Source: JBGPTK01 sp963797765 (lineage in GTDB: Bacteria; Acidobacteriota; Terriglobia; Acidiferrales; UBA7541). Taken from it: a DNA stretch of 64,000 nucleotides. Below are positions 24,959 to 33,891 of the stretch, piece by piece (position 1 is the first letter of the stretch; each line of letters opens with the position of its first letter). Below the pieces are notes generated by a model that worked only from the letters and a program-made list of their open reading frames with translations, was not told where the DNA came from and made no database searches. The stretch is taken from positions 124,001-188,000 of the forward strand of contig CAWCQU010000004.1 in NCBI GenBank assembly GCA_963797765.1. Reading direction: 5' to 3'. A program made the translations under genes and the position numbers.

Positions 24959-26801
24959 TTAGACGTCTTCGATGCGCTTGCCTTCGAGGGCCGTGTGCAG
25001 CGCGCTGTTCATCACCACTTCGGCCAAGTGCATCGTGGCCTCGTTCAATTCGTCGATGCGTGTGCGGACCAGTTTGTAATCCGAGCCAACCGTCGCGGCG
25101 CGCAGATTTGCGATTGCCTGATCAATTGTGCGCCGCTCGTCGACCGAGATTGGAGCGCCGGATTGTTCCGACAACGTTTTCACGGTGGCATGGAGGATGA
25201 TTTCACCCTCGTTGCGGGCTTCGATCAGTTGGCGTTCCGAGAAATCCTGCTCGGCGAATTCGATGGATTCTTCGAGCATGCGCTCGACTTCGGTGTCATT
25301 CAAACCGTAGCTCGGCTGCACTTCGATGGATCGCTCCTGGCTGGTTCGCAGGTCGCGCGCGGCCACCTGTAGAATTCCATTTGCGTCGATCAGGAACTTC
25401 ACTTCCACCCGAGCGAGACCGGCTGGGCCGGGCGGAACCTTCAATTGAAATTTGGCGAGAGACCGGCAATCTTTCGCCAGTTCGCGCTCCCCTTGCAAGG
25501 ACGTGGAGATCGATTCCGGTCTGATTTTCGACGCCGGTGGTGAACATCTCGGAAGCGCTGGCGGGAATGGTGGAATTGCGCGGAATGATCTTCGCCACCA
25601 CGCCGCCCATGGTTTCGATTCCGAGCGAGAGCGGGGTGACGTCGAGCAGCAGCATGTTCTTCACGCCGGATTCGAGAATGTCGGCTTGCACCGCGGCGCC
25701 GAGAGCGACCACTTCATCGGGATTGAGTTCGCAATGCGGGGCGCGGCCGAAATATTCGCCCACCGTCTGGCGCACCAGCGGAATCCGCGTGGAGCCCCCG
25801 ACCATCACCACTTCATCCATTTCGGATGGTGGGAGCTTCGCGTCGGCGAGCGCCATTTTCACCGGAGCCATTGTGCGAGCGACGATCGACCGAATGAGAT
25901 CATTGAATTCGGCGCGATCGATTTTGCGCACATAACGGGCGCCGCCCGGGAGTGCAAATTCAACGGTAGCGCTTTCCGCAGCCGAGAGATCATGCTTCGC
26001 GTGAATCAGCGCTTTCCGCAGTTCCTGCAATCCCTCGGATTGCTGGCCCAGATCGGCATTGAATTGTTCGCGGATTTCGGCACGGGCCAGAGCCATCAGA
26101 GCATTGTCGATATCGTCGCCGCCCAGGTGAGTGTCTCCGTTTGTGGAGAGAACCTGATAAATGTCGCCCTCGGTGGTGGAGATCAATTTCAAGATCGAAA
26201 TATCGAATGTGCCGCCACCGAAATCGTAGACGGCTACTTTCCCTCGACGCTGCTTGTGCAATCCGTAGGCAAGCGCGGCTGCGGTAGGCTCATTCACCAG
26301 GCGCAAAACTTCCAGGCCAGCCAGGCGGCCAGCGTCTTTCGTCGCCTGGCGCTGAGCGTCGTTAAAATAGGCGGGCACGGTGATTACGGCGCGGTCGACT
26401 GAATCCTGGAAATACTCCTCGGCCCAGCCTTTCAGCTCGCGCAAAATGAAGGCGGAAATTTCCGGCGGGGCAAAGCGCTTTTCACCGAGGCAGACACGAA
26501 TCACGTTGCCGCTTTCGGAATCGATGCGGAAAGGAAAGAGCTTCAGCTCATTCTGGACATCGTCGACCCCGCGGCCCATCAGGCGCTTGACCGAATAGAT
26601 CGTTCTTTCGGGCTGAGTGAGCAAGCGCCTGCGGGCTGGCTCTCCTACCACGATGCTGCCATCGGGATCGACGCTGACGACGGACGGGCAGAGCGCCGAG
26701 CCGTAGGGCCCGGAGATACAGCGCGGCCGGCCTGTTTCCGGGTCGAGATAGGCAATCAAGCTGAACGTCGTTCCCAAGTCAATTCCAACTACACGACCCA
26801 T
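24959..26801 (-). pseudogene. hscA: HscA, Isc-specific Hsp70 chaperone, with one frameshift
   Basis: Hsp70 for [2Fe-2S] transfer from IscU. The first frame (26801 down to about 25500) covers the ATPase domain: GIDLGTTFSLIAY, VITVPAYFNDAQRQATKDAGRLAG, VYDFGGGTFDISIL, VMVGGSTRIPLV and the start of the substrate domain (LSLGIETMGG). Near 25500 (DLHVL) the protein continues in another frame as QGERELAKDCRSLAKFQLKVPPGPAG to the end at 24959, with the C-terminal lid. Removing one T from CCTTGC restores one frame. The total would be about 613 residues, normal for HscA. All domains are conserved, so an assembly error is more likely than a dead gene. Starts 3 bases after the hscB stop. Confidence 0.85.
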
Positions 26802-26804
26802 CCC

Positions 26805-27503
26805 TTACTCCTCCACCAGTTCTTTCTGTACGTTTGCCACCAGGTTGCGGATATAGGAGCGCCGGTTCAATACTTCGTTCATCCGCGCCATCAAATCGCG
26901 CTCCACCGCTTTACTGGCATTGGAATCGATGGCTTGATCCCACTCGGCGAAAATGTCTTGGAGCATCGCGTCAGCCTCGCTCAATTTTCCCTGAAAATTC
27001 TGCTGTGCTGCGTTCAGGCGTTGGCGCAATTGGCCGATATCGCCGCCCGATTCGCGGGCTTCGCGCAATTCGTCGAGCGCTTCATTCAGCTCGAAGACTT
27101 CCTCAAGCAATTCGGGCGGCGCTTGCTGCTTGCTTGTGCCTTCCTTGCGTAATCCCGCTTGCGCCAACAAATATTCCACGCGGGAAATCGGATCTTGCAG
27201 CGTGCGATAGGCGTCGTTCAATTCGGATGAACGTTCGAGCGACAGGTTTCGTTCGAATTCGCTGGCGCGCACGAAATTATCGGGATGCAGCTTCCAGCTT
27301 AACTGGTGGAAGCGCTGCTCGAGGTCTTCGAGATTCACGCGCAGTTTTCGAGGCAGGCCGAGCGCGCCGAAAAAATCCGTGCCGGGAGGCAACGGCTGAA
27401 TTTTTCCGCAGGCCGCGCAGAAATGCCCCGCGTTTACCGGCTTCGCACAACTCCAGCAAGCGACACCGGCGTTTGGCTCCGTGCGTGTTTTTGTCACACT
27501 CAT
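26805..27503 (-). CDS. hscB: HscB, J-domain co-chaperone of the Isc system
   Basis: A 232-residue co-chaperone that delivers IscU to HscA and stimulates its ATPase. The N-terminus carries a CWSCAK/CAAC zinc-ribbon (Cys 16, 19, 29, 32), present in some bacterial and mitochondrial HscB but absent from the E. coli protein. The J domain is DFFGALGLPRKL through LSWKLHPDNF, with the essential HPD. A helical C-terminal domain (EELFELNEALDELREARES-like, EVFELNEALDELR) for IscU binding follows. 81 bases downstream of iscA. Confidence 0.9.
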   Translation of the reverse strand: MSVTKTRTEPNAGVACWSCAKPVNAGHFCAACGKIQPLPPGTDFFGALGLPRKLRVNLEDLEQRFHQLSWKLHPDNFVRASEFERNLSLERSSELNDAYRTLQDPISRVEYLLAQAGLRKEGTSKQQAPPELLEEVFELNEALDELREARESGGDIGQLRQRLNAAQQNFQGKLSEADAMLQDIFAEWDQAIDSNASKAVERDLMARMNEVLNRRSYIRNLVANVQKELVEE

Positions 27504-27584
27504 TCTTCACACTCTGGAAAATTCGGATCGGTTCCGGGCTCCGGCGGAGGATTACCTGGCAGCCCCGCGCGCCGCGCGAGGAAA

Positions 27585-27914
27585 TTACGCAGTGAAGGAG
27601 CTTCCACAACCACAGCTTCGGGCTGCTTGCGGATTCTGAAACACGAAGCCCTGACGCATCAGATCCTCATGGTAATCCAGCGTGGTGTTGTTCAAATAAA
27701 GGTAACTTTTCGGGTCGACAAAAATGCGCGCGCCATTTTCTTCGAACACTTTGTCGCGGTCACGCTGTTGAGTATCCAGGCGCATCGCATACGTCAATCC
27801 GGAACACCCGCCGCCTTGCACGCCCACGCGCAGCCCGCCCGTTTCGACAGGCACGCCGTCCTTGGCAAGCAGTGCGCGGATTTGCTCCGCTGCTTTTTCG
27901 GTTACATGAATCAT
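27585..27914 (-). CDS. iscA: A-type Fe-S carrier protein IscA
   Basis: A 109-residue HesB/IscA protein from MIHVTEKAAEQIRALL. The three conserved cysteines are in GGGCSGLTY and SCGCGSSF. It carries [4Fe-4S] or [2Fe-2S] clusters or iron to target enzymes. The ATG at 27914 is chosen over one 18 bases upstream because it matches the family N-terminus. It lies 144 bases downstream of iscU, in the same operon. Confidence 0.9.
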   Translation of the reverse strand: MIHVTEKAAEQIRALLAKDGVPVETGGLRVGVQGGGCSGLTYAMRLDTQQRDRDKVFEENGARIFVDPKSYLYLNNTTLDYHEDLMRQGFVFQNPQAARSCGCGSSFTA

Positions 27915-28057
27915 GTTCAACATTCCAAGCACATCATATCGATCGAAAATAAATCAGCGCCGCAGTTCGAGTGCTGTACGCCTTCCAGGCTCCGCACACG
28001 GCTTCTGCCCTTTGAGGCATCGGCGGCATGAACCGTTCCCGCGGAGACAGAAGTGGC

Positions 28058-28480
28058 CTAGTGCTGCGCCGCGGCAGCTTCGTTAACCGGCTTCGCTTCG
28101 CCTTGCTTCTTCTTCCAGTCGGTCAAAGCGGCCTTGATGGCGTCCTCGGCCAGCACCGAGCAGTGAATCTTTACGGGAGGCAGCGATAGCTCGCGAACGA
28201 TGTCCGTATTGCTGATCGCCAAGGCTTCTTCGACGGTCTTGCCTTTCACCCACTCGGTAGCGAGGGATGAACTGGCAATTGCCGAGCCGCAACCGAAGGT
28301 TTTAAATTTCGCTTCTTCGATTACGCGGGTATCGGGATTCACCTTCATCTGCAGCTTCATCACGTCGCCGCATTCCGGAGCGCCGACCAAGCCGGTACCC
28401 ACGTTGCGGTCGTTCTTATCGAGTGAACCGACATTGCGCGGATTCTTGTAGTGATCGACAACCTTATCCGAATAAGCCAT
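28058..28480 (-). CDS. iscU: Fe-S cluster scaffold IscU
   Basis: The 140-residue scaffold on which IscS builds new clusters. The three ligand cysteines are in APECGDVMKL, TFGCGSAIASSSL and KIHCSVLAEDA, with the Asp after the first Cys; LPPVK just before the third is the HscA-binding motif. The C-terminus is slightly extended. The ATG overlaps the stop of the unknown gene upstream (TAATG), so translation of the two is coupled. Confidence 0.95.
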   Translation of the reverse strand: MAYSDKVVDHYKNPRNVGSLDKNDRNVGTGLVGAPECGDVMKLQMKVNPDTRVIEEAKFKTFGCGSAIASSSLATEWVKGKTVEEALAISNTDIVRELSLPPVKIHCSVLAEDAIKAALTDWKKKQGEAKPVNEAAAAQH

Positions 28481-28788
28481 TAGTTGTTTCTCCTCTTCAC
28501 GGGAGGCACGCCGTCCAGACCATGCTTTTGGACGACTTTCTCCGAAAGAACTACGCTAGGAATTTCCACCGAACGCCCCGCGAAAAGCTGTCGCAGCGCG
28601 TCGGAGATCATGTCCTTGCAGATTCCGAGGGTCTTGAGAAACGCCCCGACCTGTTGGAGTTCGTTGAAGCGGCGAACCACCGAAGTGGTGCCCTCTTCCT
28701 TTGGCACGTAAGGAGCAAAGACAACGCCGAATCGTGCTCCGCTGCCGCCGAGTGATTGATGGATTGCTAATGTTCCTTCGTATTCCAC
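28480..28788 (-). CDS. Unknown protein encoded inside the isc operon
   Basis: A 102-residue soluble protein: MEYEGTLAIHQSLGGSGARFG, FAPYVPKEEGTTSVV, FNELQQVGAFLKTLG and ISDALRQLFAGRSVEIPSVVLSEKVVQKHGLD. I recognise no family. It has one Cys (LGICKD), no signal peptide and no membrane segment. It sits between iscS (24 bases away) and iscU (stop/start overlap TAATG), a place where the E. coli operon has no gene. Its position and coupling suggest a part in cluster assembly or its control; that is inference only. Confidence 0.75.
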   Translation of the reverse strand: MEYEGTLAIHQSLGGSGARFGVVFAPYVPKEEGTTSVVRRFNELQQVGAFLKTLGICKDMISDALRQLFAGRSVEIPSVVLSEKVVQKHGLDGVPPVKRRNN

Positions 28789-28812
28789 GGTTTCACCTTT
28801 TATTAATTTTAT

Positions 28813-30033
28813 TTATTCGCTCTTCCAATTCATCTTGCTCAAATCCACGCCTTCTTTCGCCATTTCATAAAGGGGCGAAAGTTCGCGCAACCGATTAACT
28901 GTCTCGACCAGCCGGGCGACCACGTAATCCACTTCCTCTTCGGTATTGAACCGCCCGAGGCCGAAGCGGATCGAAGTGTGTGCCAGATCTTCGCCCACAC
29001 CCAATGCTTTGAGCACGTAGCTTGGTTCCAGGGTTGCCGAAGTGCAAGCCGAACCGCTCGATACAGCGATGTCGTTAATACCCATCAAAAGGGATTCGCC
29101 TTCCACATACGCGAAACTGATATTGATGTTGTTCGGCAGCCGGTGGACCATCGAGCCATTGATAAAAACCTCATCGAGCTGCGAAAAGATCTGGTCCTTC
29201 AGGCGGTCGCGCAGGCGGCGCATCTTTTCGCTTTCCTGGGACATTTCCTGCATGCAGAGTTCGCAGGCCTTTCCCAGTCCCACGATTCCCGTCACATTCA
29301 AAGTGCCGGAACGCATCCCGCGCTCGTGCCCGCCGCCATCGATAATCGCGGAAAGCTGCACACGCGGGTTCTTGCGCCGCACATACAAAGCCCCGACGCC
29401 CTTGGGCCCGTAGATCTTGTGTCCCGAGAGCGACAGCAGGTCGATTCCGTCTTTTTGCACGTCCACCGGAATCTTCCCTACTGCTTGGACGCCATCCGTA
29501 TGGAAAAAGACGCCCTTTTCTTTAGCGATCTTGCCGATTTCCGCAATGGGCTGGATCACGCCAATCTCATTATTGGCGTACATGATCGAGATCAGGATGG
29601 TCTTGGGCGTAATGGCGCGCCGCAAATCCTCCAGGTCGATCCGGCCGTCTTTCTGCACCGGCAAGTAGGTGACCTCATAGCCATACTTTTCGAGGCGCTT
29701 GCAGGTATCGAGCACCGCCTTATGTTCGGTGACCTGGGTGATGATATGGTTGCCCTTCTCGCGATACATTTCCGCCAGGCCCTTGATCGCCAGGTTGTTG
29801 GACTCGGTAGCGCCGCTGGTAAAAATGATCTCTTTCGGGGTGGCATTGATCAACTTAGCGATCTGCGCGCGGGCGTTCTCCACTGCTTCTTCGGCTTCCC
29901 AGCCAAAGGCGTGGTTGCGGCTCGCGGCGTTCCCGAATTTCTCCGTGAAATAGGGCAGCATCTCAGCCAGGACGCGTGGGTCGCACGGAGTCGTGGCATG
30001 ATTATCGAAATAAATCGGCAGCTTAATAGCCAT
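28813..30033 (-). CDS. iscS: Cysteine desulfurase IscS
   Basis: A PLP enzyme that makes protein-bound persulfide from cysteine for IscU. The 406 residues include IYFDNHATTPCDPRV at the N-terminus, SGHKIYGPKGVGALYVRR with the PLP lysine, and the mobile loop SSGSACTSATLEPSYVLKALG with the catalytic Cys. Length matches group I desulfurases (IscS/NifS). Ten bases downstream of iscR. Confidence 0.96.
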   Translation of the reverse strand: MAIKLPIYFDNHATTPCDPRVLAEMLPYFTEKFGNAASRNHAFGWEAEEAVENARAQIAKLINATPKEIIFTSGATESNNLAIKGLAEMYREKGNHIITQVTEHKAVLDTCKRLEKYGYEVTYLPVQKDGRIDLEDLRRAITPKTILISIMYANNEIGVIQPIAEIGKIAKEKGVFFHTDGVQAVGKIPVDVQKDGIDLLSLSGHKIYGPKGVGALYVRRKNPRVQLSAIIDGGGHERGMRSGTLNVTGIVGLGKACELCMQEMSQESEKMRRLRDRLKDQIFSQLDEVFINGSMVHRLPNNINISFAYVEGESLLMGINDIAVSSGSACTSATLEPSYVLKALGVGEDLAHTSIRFGLGRFNTEEEVDYVVARLVETVNRLRELSPLYEMAKEGVDLSKMNWKSE

Positions 30034-30042
30034 CTTGCTCTC

Positions 30043-30480
30043 CTAAGCTCTTAACTCGATGACTTCAGACGACGGCGAATCGTCGGTCATCTGAGAAATA
30101 GTGACTTTATTCAGCACGTCAAGGATGCTGTCGTTCACACGCCGAAGCGGCTCACGCACCGTGCACGTGCCGGCTTGATCGCAATGCCCCCGATGGGTGA
30201 CGCAAGACGTGATGAACAGCGGGCCGTCAATGGCTGTAATCACATCCAAGGCAGTGATTCGTGTTGCGTCCCTTCCTAGCGTATAACCGCCGGACGAGCC
30301 GTGCTTGGCTGCCACGAGCCCGTTTTTCGCCAATTTCTGCAGCACCTTGGCCAGCAACGGCGCCGAGATGCCATAAAACTCCGCGATATCGGAAGCGCTG
30401 GCAGAGCCTTCGCAGCCGTGCATCGCCAGATGCTTCAGAGCGATGAGACCATAGTCCGCTTTCTTCGAGAGTTTCAGCAC
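30043..30480 (-). CDS. iscR: Rrf2-family Fe-S regulator IscR
   Basis: A 145-residue winged-helix repressor starting VLKLSKKADYGLIALKHLA from a GTG. The helix-turn-helix is near SASDIAEFYGISAPLLAKVLQKLAKNGLV and the cluster-binding cysteines are C-x6-C-x5-C in SCVTHRGHCDQAGTCTV, as in IscR. It should sense the cell's Fe-S supply through a [2Fe-2S] cluster and repress isc. No clear ribosome binding site; a longer open frame runs to 30561 but does not match the family. The operators at 30573 and 30671 support autoregulation. Confidence 0.93.
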   Translation of the reverse strand: MLKLSKKADYGLIALKHLAMHGCEGSASASDIAEFYGISAPLLAKVLQKLAKNGLVAAKHGSSGGYTLGRDATRITALDVITAIDGPLFITSCVTHRGHCDQAGTCTVREPLRRVNDSILDVLNKVTISQMTDDSPSSEVIELRA

Positions 30481-30572
30481 GGCGGTATGTTGGTGACGAG
30501 GTGAAAGGCAAGAACGGCGATCTAGAAGCGAATTACTTCCCCCGTCGCAGCGCCAAGTCACTCAACCCATAT

Positions 30573-30589
30573 GCGACTAATTCAGTCGC
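30573..30589 (-). promoter_or_regulatory. IscR type 1 operator, proximal
   Basis: The 17-base dyad GCGACTAATTCAGTCGC. Its core GACT-AATTC-AGTC fits the GACTRWWWYAGTC core of type 1 IscR sites in E. coli in every position. It begins 6 bases downstream of the -10 hexamer, so it covers the expected transcription start and bound IscR should block the promoter. Confidence 0.85.
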
Positions 30590-30595
30590 AATTGA

Positions 30596-30625
30596 ATTCT
30601 ACGCCTTGACCAATGCAAATGTCAA
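30596..30625 (-). promoter_or_regulatory. Sigma70-type promoter of the isc operon
   Basis: On the minus strand: -35 TTGACA (30625-30620), an 18-base spacer, then -10 TAGAAT (30601-30596). The -35 is a perfect consensus and the -10 is five of six. The start site would fall near 30589, about 110 bases upstream of the iscR start codon and inside the proximal IscR box. Confidence 0.8.
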
Positions 30626-30670
30626 GTTTCCTATTAGAGCCAAAGTGAGTGCCACCAACAGGTTAGAATT

Positions 30671-30687
30671 ACGACTGATTCAGTCGT
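30671..30687 (-). promoter_or_regulatory. IscR type 1 operator, distal
   Basis: ACGACTGATTCAGTCGT, a 17-base dyad that is perfectly symmetrical apart from its centre base. The core GACT-GATTC-AGTC fits the type 1 consensus. Its centre is 98 bases from the centre of the proximal site and about 55 bases upstream of the -35, so it could support cooperative binding or looping. Confidence 0.85.
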
Positions 30688-30807
30688 ATTAGCTAATCGC
30701 GTCTGCAGCGAAGAGCGAGTTTTGGACACCTAACGGTGTTTATCCGCTGCCAGATGGACGTGATTTCGCCTGAAAGAGATGTTTGCTCGGATGCAGAGCT
30801 CCATGCC

Positions 30808-31785
30808 TCAGGTTCCTTGCTTGCTTCGGACGGGTTTCCACTTATTCAAGAAGGTCGAGACATCTTCAGGCCCAACCTTCAAAGAGTTCTCGAAATCGCC
30901 GCTGCGCACGACCAGCTTTCCATCGCTTTCGAGAACGGCCAGGGATGGTACACCCTTATTCAGAGGAACCTGGTAGCGCTGCGCGATGTCGAGATTCTTA
31001 TCGTACTCACCGATATTGATGTGGACAATCTCGTAATATTGCCTGACGAGAGGGGCGATCTGCCTGGAGCGAAATGTGGCGTCGAGAACGTGGCAGTCGT
31101 AACACCAATTTCCCCCAAAGACCACAATCACCCGCTTATGGTCACGCCCGGCGGCGGCCAGGGCCGCTGTAAGCTCCGCTTGGGCCTCCTCTGGAGGTGG
31201 ATATAGGTTTGGATTCGTGACTTTGGGCTGCGGCAATCGCGGTTGGATCACTTGAGCGGCCAACGTGCCCCGCTTGGAAGCGACCACCCGCCATGCTCCT
31301 CCGGTATTAATCCAATATTGCAGGAGTGAAACCACGAAATGCTGCGACTGGCTCTCTGCTTTCAGGTCGAACTCGATCCGCAAGTTCACCGCTTGAATTC
31401 CGGGCCGTGCCTCCACGAATTCCAGCACCTTAACGTCGAGATTGGAGAGGCCGGCATATTTCAATTTTGACCAAAAGTCAGGCTCGGTATTTGGGTCGAC
31501 GCTCTTCCCTTCCGGAGATTCCGTCATGGAAGCAGGGTTTATGGAATACAAGGTTGCCAAGGAAGACTTGTCGCCTGCCAGGACGGCAGCCTTCCACTGA
31601 TCGAGCGGTTGAAACTGGATGGCGGAAACGGTCGCATCCTGGGCCGTCTTCTTGCTCGAGACTGCAGGAGGATGCACGGGCTTGGAATTTTGTGAAGCCT
31701 GCGCGGCGAACCCGGCTGCGAATATCAAATAAGCTGCTAAACATGGCAAAACTTCCGCCCATCGTGGATGCCTCCGAGAACCCAT
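30808..31785 (-). CDS. Exported protein with a C-terminal thioredoxin-like domain
   Basis: About 325 residues. The N-terminus has a hydrophobic signal-type segment (CLAAYLIFAAGFAAQA). The middle (residues about 50-180) is a SnoaL/NTF2-like region (LYSINPASM, LEFVEARPGIQAVNLRIEFD, QHFVVSLLQYWINTGGAWRVV). The end is a thioredoxin fold, VVFGGNWCYDCHVLDATF with a CYDC redox pair, then YEIVHINIGEYDKN and GVPSLAVLESDGKLV (the cis-Pro region). It probably works in the periplasm. The longer frame from 31857 lacks support. Divergent from coaD, convergent with nothing; upstream of iscR. Confidence 0.75.
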   Translation of the reverse strand: MGSRRHPRWAEVLPCLAAYLIFAAGFAAQASQNSKPVHPPAVSSKKTAQDATVSAIQFQPLDQWKAAVLAGDKSSLATLYSINPASMTESPEGKSVDPNTEPDFWSKLKYAGLSNLDVKVLEFVEARPGIQAVNLRIEFDLKAESQSQHFVVSLLQYWINTGGAWRVVASKRGTLAAQVIQPRLPQPKVTNPNLYPPPEEAQAELTAALAAAGRDHKRVIVVFGGNWCYDCHVLDATFRSRQIAPLVRQYYEIVHINIGEYDKNLDIAQRYQVPLNKGVPSLAVLESDGKLVVRSGDFENSLKVGPEDVSTFLNKWKPVRSKQGT

Positions 31786-32066
31786 CCGTCCCTCCGGCCC
31801 GTAACTTGCTGATCTTTCATTAGATGATCTTATCCTAGCCAAGGCTGCATGAAACATTTCTCATTTGTGTCCTCGCCGTAGTTTCAGCCTTGATTTGAAT
31901 CCAGCAAGCGGAATCGGATATAGCGTGCCAAGCACCCGCAAGAGTGAACTCAGTTACGGAATTACCGCGCGGAATCGCACTATCGCTTCGCGCCGGCTTC
32001 ATTATTTTCTGCACGGCGGCTCGCAGTAAACTGAGATAGAATGTGGGCCCGAAGGCATACAGCGAA

Positions 32067-32561
32067 ATGAAATCCGTCACGGCGATCTATCCCGGTTCGT
32101 TTGACCCGGTGACCAACGGCCACCTCGACTTAATTCAGCGGGGCGCGAAGATTTTCGACCGCCTGATCGTCGGCGTGTTGCGCAATTTCGAAAAGCAGCC
32201 GTTATTCACGGTGGGCGAGCGCGTGGGGATGCTTTGCGAAGTGACTAAAGCGTGGCCCAACGTGGAAGTGGACATATTCGAAGGCCTGTTGATGGATTAT
32301 GCGCGGCAGAAGAACGGCCAGGTGATTTTGCGCGGCATTCGAGCCATCTCGGATTACGAATATGAACTGCAGATGGCGCTGATGAATCGAAAGCTCGAGC
32401 CCCGCATCGAGACTGTTTTCATGATGCCGGCGGAAGCCTTCAGCTACCTGAGTTCGCGGCTGGTGCGCGAAATTGCTCAATTGGGCGGCTCGGTAAAAGA
32501 CCTGGTTCCGCCGGTGGTGGAAGAGCGCTTGCGCGCAAAATTTAGCGTGAAGGCCGGATAG
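32067..32561 (+). CDS. coaD: Phosphopantetheine adenylyltransferase
   Basis: The fourth step of coenzyme A synthesis: ATP plus 4'-phosphopantetheine to dephospho-CoA. The 164 residues from ATG 32067 start MKSVTAIYPGSFDPVTNGHLDLI, with the TxGH nucleotidyl-transferase motif (here TNGH), then RGIRAISDYEYELQMALMNRKL and SYLSSRLVREIAQLGGSV, all standard CoaD. It is followed 98 bases later by an aminotransferase gene. Confidence 0.94.
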   Translation: MKSVTAIYPGSFDPVTNGHLDLIQRGAKIFDRLIVGVLRNFEKQPLFTVGERVGMLCEVTKAWPNVEVDIFEGLLMDYARQKNGQVILRGIRAISDYEYELQMALMNRKLEPRIETVFMMPAEAFSYLSSRLVREIAQLGGSVKDLVPPVVEERLRAKFSVKAG

Positions 32562-32658
32562 CGCGATCGCTGTGTACTAAACCGCTCCTTGGAAATGCCG
32601 GGTTATGCCGTGGGCTCTGTGGATCGGAATCTCGACTAAACTAAGACCAGGAGTTTTG

Positions 32659-33891
32659 ATGGCTCAATCAGCAACGGCAGCAGGAGGAACCTTGCATTTC
32701 GCCAACCGGGTAGGACGCATTCAAATTTCGGCCACCTTGAAAGTCATCATGGAAGCTGAGCAGTACCGCGCGCGCGGGATCGACGTGGTGGACTTTGGCC
32801 CGGGCGAGCCGGACTTCCCGACTCCGGATCACATCAAGCGCGCCGCCATTCGCGCTCTGGATGAAAACCGCACAAAATACACTCCCACGGCCGGAATCAC
32901 ACCACTACGCAAGGCAATCTGCGAGTGGCACCAGGCAAAGCTTGGGTCGTCGTATGAACCGGCGGAGAGCATTGTTTCGGTCGGCGGTAAGCATGTGATT
33001 TTTAATACGATCAGCGCGCTGATCAATCCCGGCGACGAAGTGATCATCCCCTCTCCCTACTGGGTCAGCTATCCCGACATCGTGAAATATGTGAACGGAA
33101 CTCCGGTGTATTTGGCGACCGATCCGGAGGACGGATTCCGGCTGCGCGCAGCGCAGTTGGAGAAGGCGATCACACATCGGACGAAAGTAGTGATCGTCAA
33201 TTCTCCCAGCAATCCGACGGGCGCAGTGATACCTCCTGAAGAGTTTGCGCACATTCTGGATGTCTGCAAGCGGCATAAGGTGTGGCTGCTCTCGGATGAG
33301 TGTTATTCGCACTTCACGTACGGAGACGCGAAGCCGTTCTCTATTGCCAGCATTCCCGGAGCGAAAGAGCACGTCATCATCGCGGGCTCGCTATCGAAAA
33401 CTTTTGCGATGACCGGCTGGCGCATCGGTTATGCGCTGGCTCCCAAGCCGATCATTGACGCCATGCTGAAGCTGCAAAGCCAATCGACTTCGAACCCCAA
33501 TTCGATTGCGCAATACGCCGCGCTCGAAGCGCTTACCGGCCCGATGGATACAGTAGCCATCATGCTCGCGGAATACACTCGCCGGCGGGCCAGGATGGTC
33601 GAGGGGCTGAGGGCCATTCCCGGCATGCATTGCGCGGAGCCGGACGGCGCCTTCTACGTCTTCCCCAGTGTTGCCGGGTGCAGAAAACACAATGGGATGG
33701 CGGGTCTCGCCAGCACCGGAGCAATCGACACCGCTTCCGTGACGAAACAACTTCTCGAGGAAGAGCATGTGCTGGTAGTGCCGGGAGAGGCTTTTGGCGC
33801 GCCCGGCTTCCTGCGCATCTCCTACGCCACATCCATGGAACGAATCGAAGAGGGCTTGCGGCGATTCAGCCGCTTCTTCGGCGGCGCTTAG
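32659..33891 (+). CDS. Class I/II aminotransferase, aspartate aminotransferase-like
   Basis: A 410-residue PLP enzyme of the fold-type I Igamma group. DFGPGEPDFPTPDHIKRAA, YTPTAGITPLRKAI, SPYWVSYPDIVKY and SPSNPTGAV are visible; the PLP lysine is in AGSLSKTFAMTGWRIGY and a phosphate-binding Arg follows. The ATG at 32659 has AGGAG upstream. It likely transfers amino groups between aspartate and 2-oxoglutarate or a related pair; prephenate or aromatic specificity cannot be excluded. Its TAG stop overlaps the GTG start of manA. Confidence 0.88.
   Translation: MAQSATAAGGTLHFANRVGRIQISATLKVIMEAEQYRARGIDVVDFGPGEPDFPTPDHIKRAAIRALDENRTKYTPTAGITPLRKAICEWHQAKLGSSYEPAESIVSVGGKHVIFNTISALINPGDEVIIPSPYWVSYPDIVKYVNGTPVYLATDPEDGFRLRAAQLEKAITHRTKVVIVNSPSNPTGAVIPPEEFAHILDVCKRHKVWLLSDECYSHFTYGDAKPFSIASIPGAKEHVIIAGSLSKTFAMTGWRIGYALAPKPIIDAMLKLQSQSTSNPNSIAQYAALEALTGPMDTVAIMLAEYTRRRARMVEGLRAIPGMHCAEPDGAFYVFPSVAGCRKHNGMAGLASTGAIDTASVTKQLLEEEHVLVVPGEAFGAPGFLRISYATSMERIEEGLRRFSRFFGGA

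Noticed and set aside
28978..30054. A 358-codon plus-strand frame opposite iscS
   Set aside because: Shadow of iscS; no recognisable protein.
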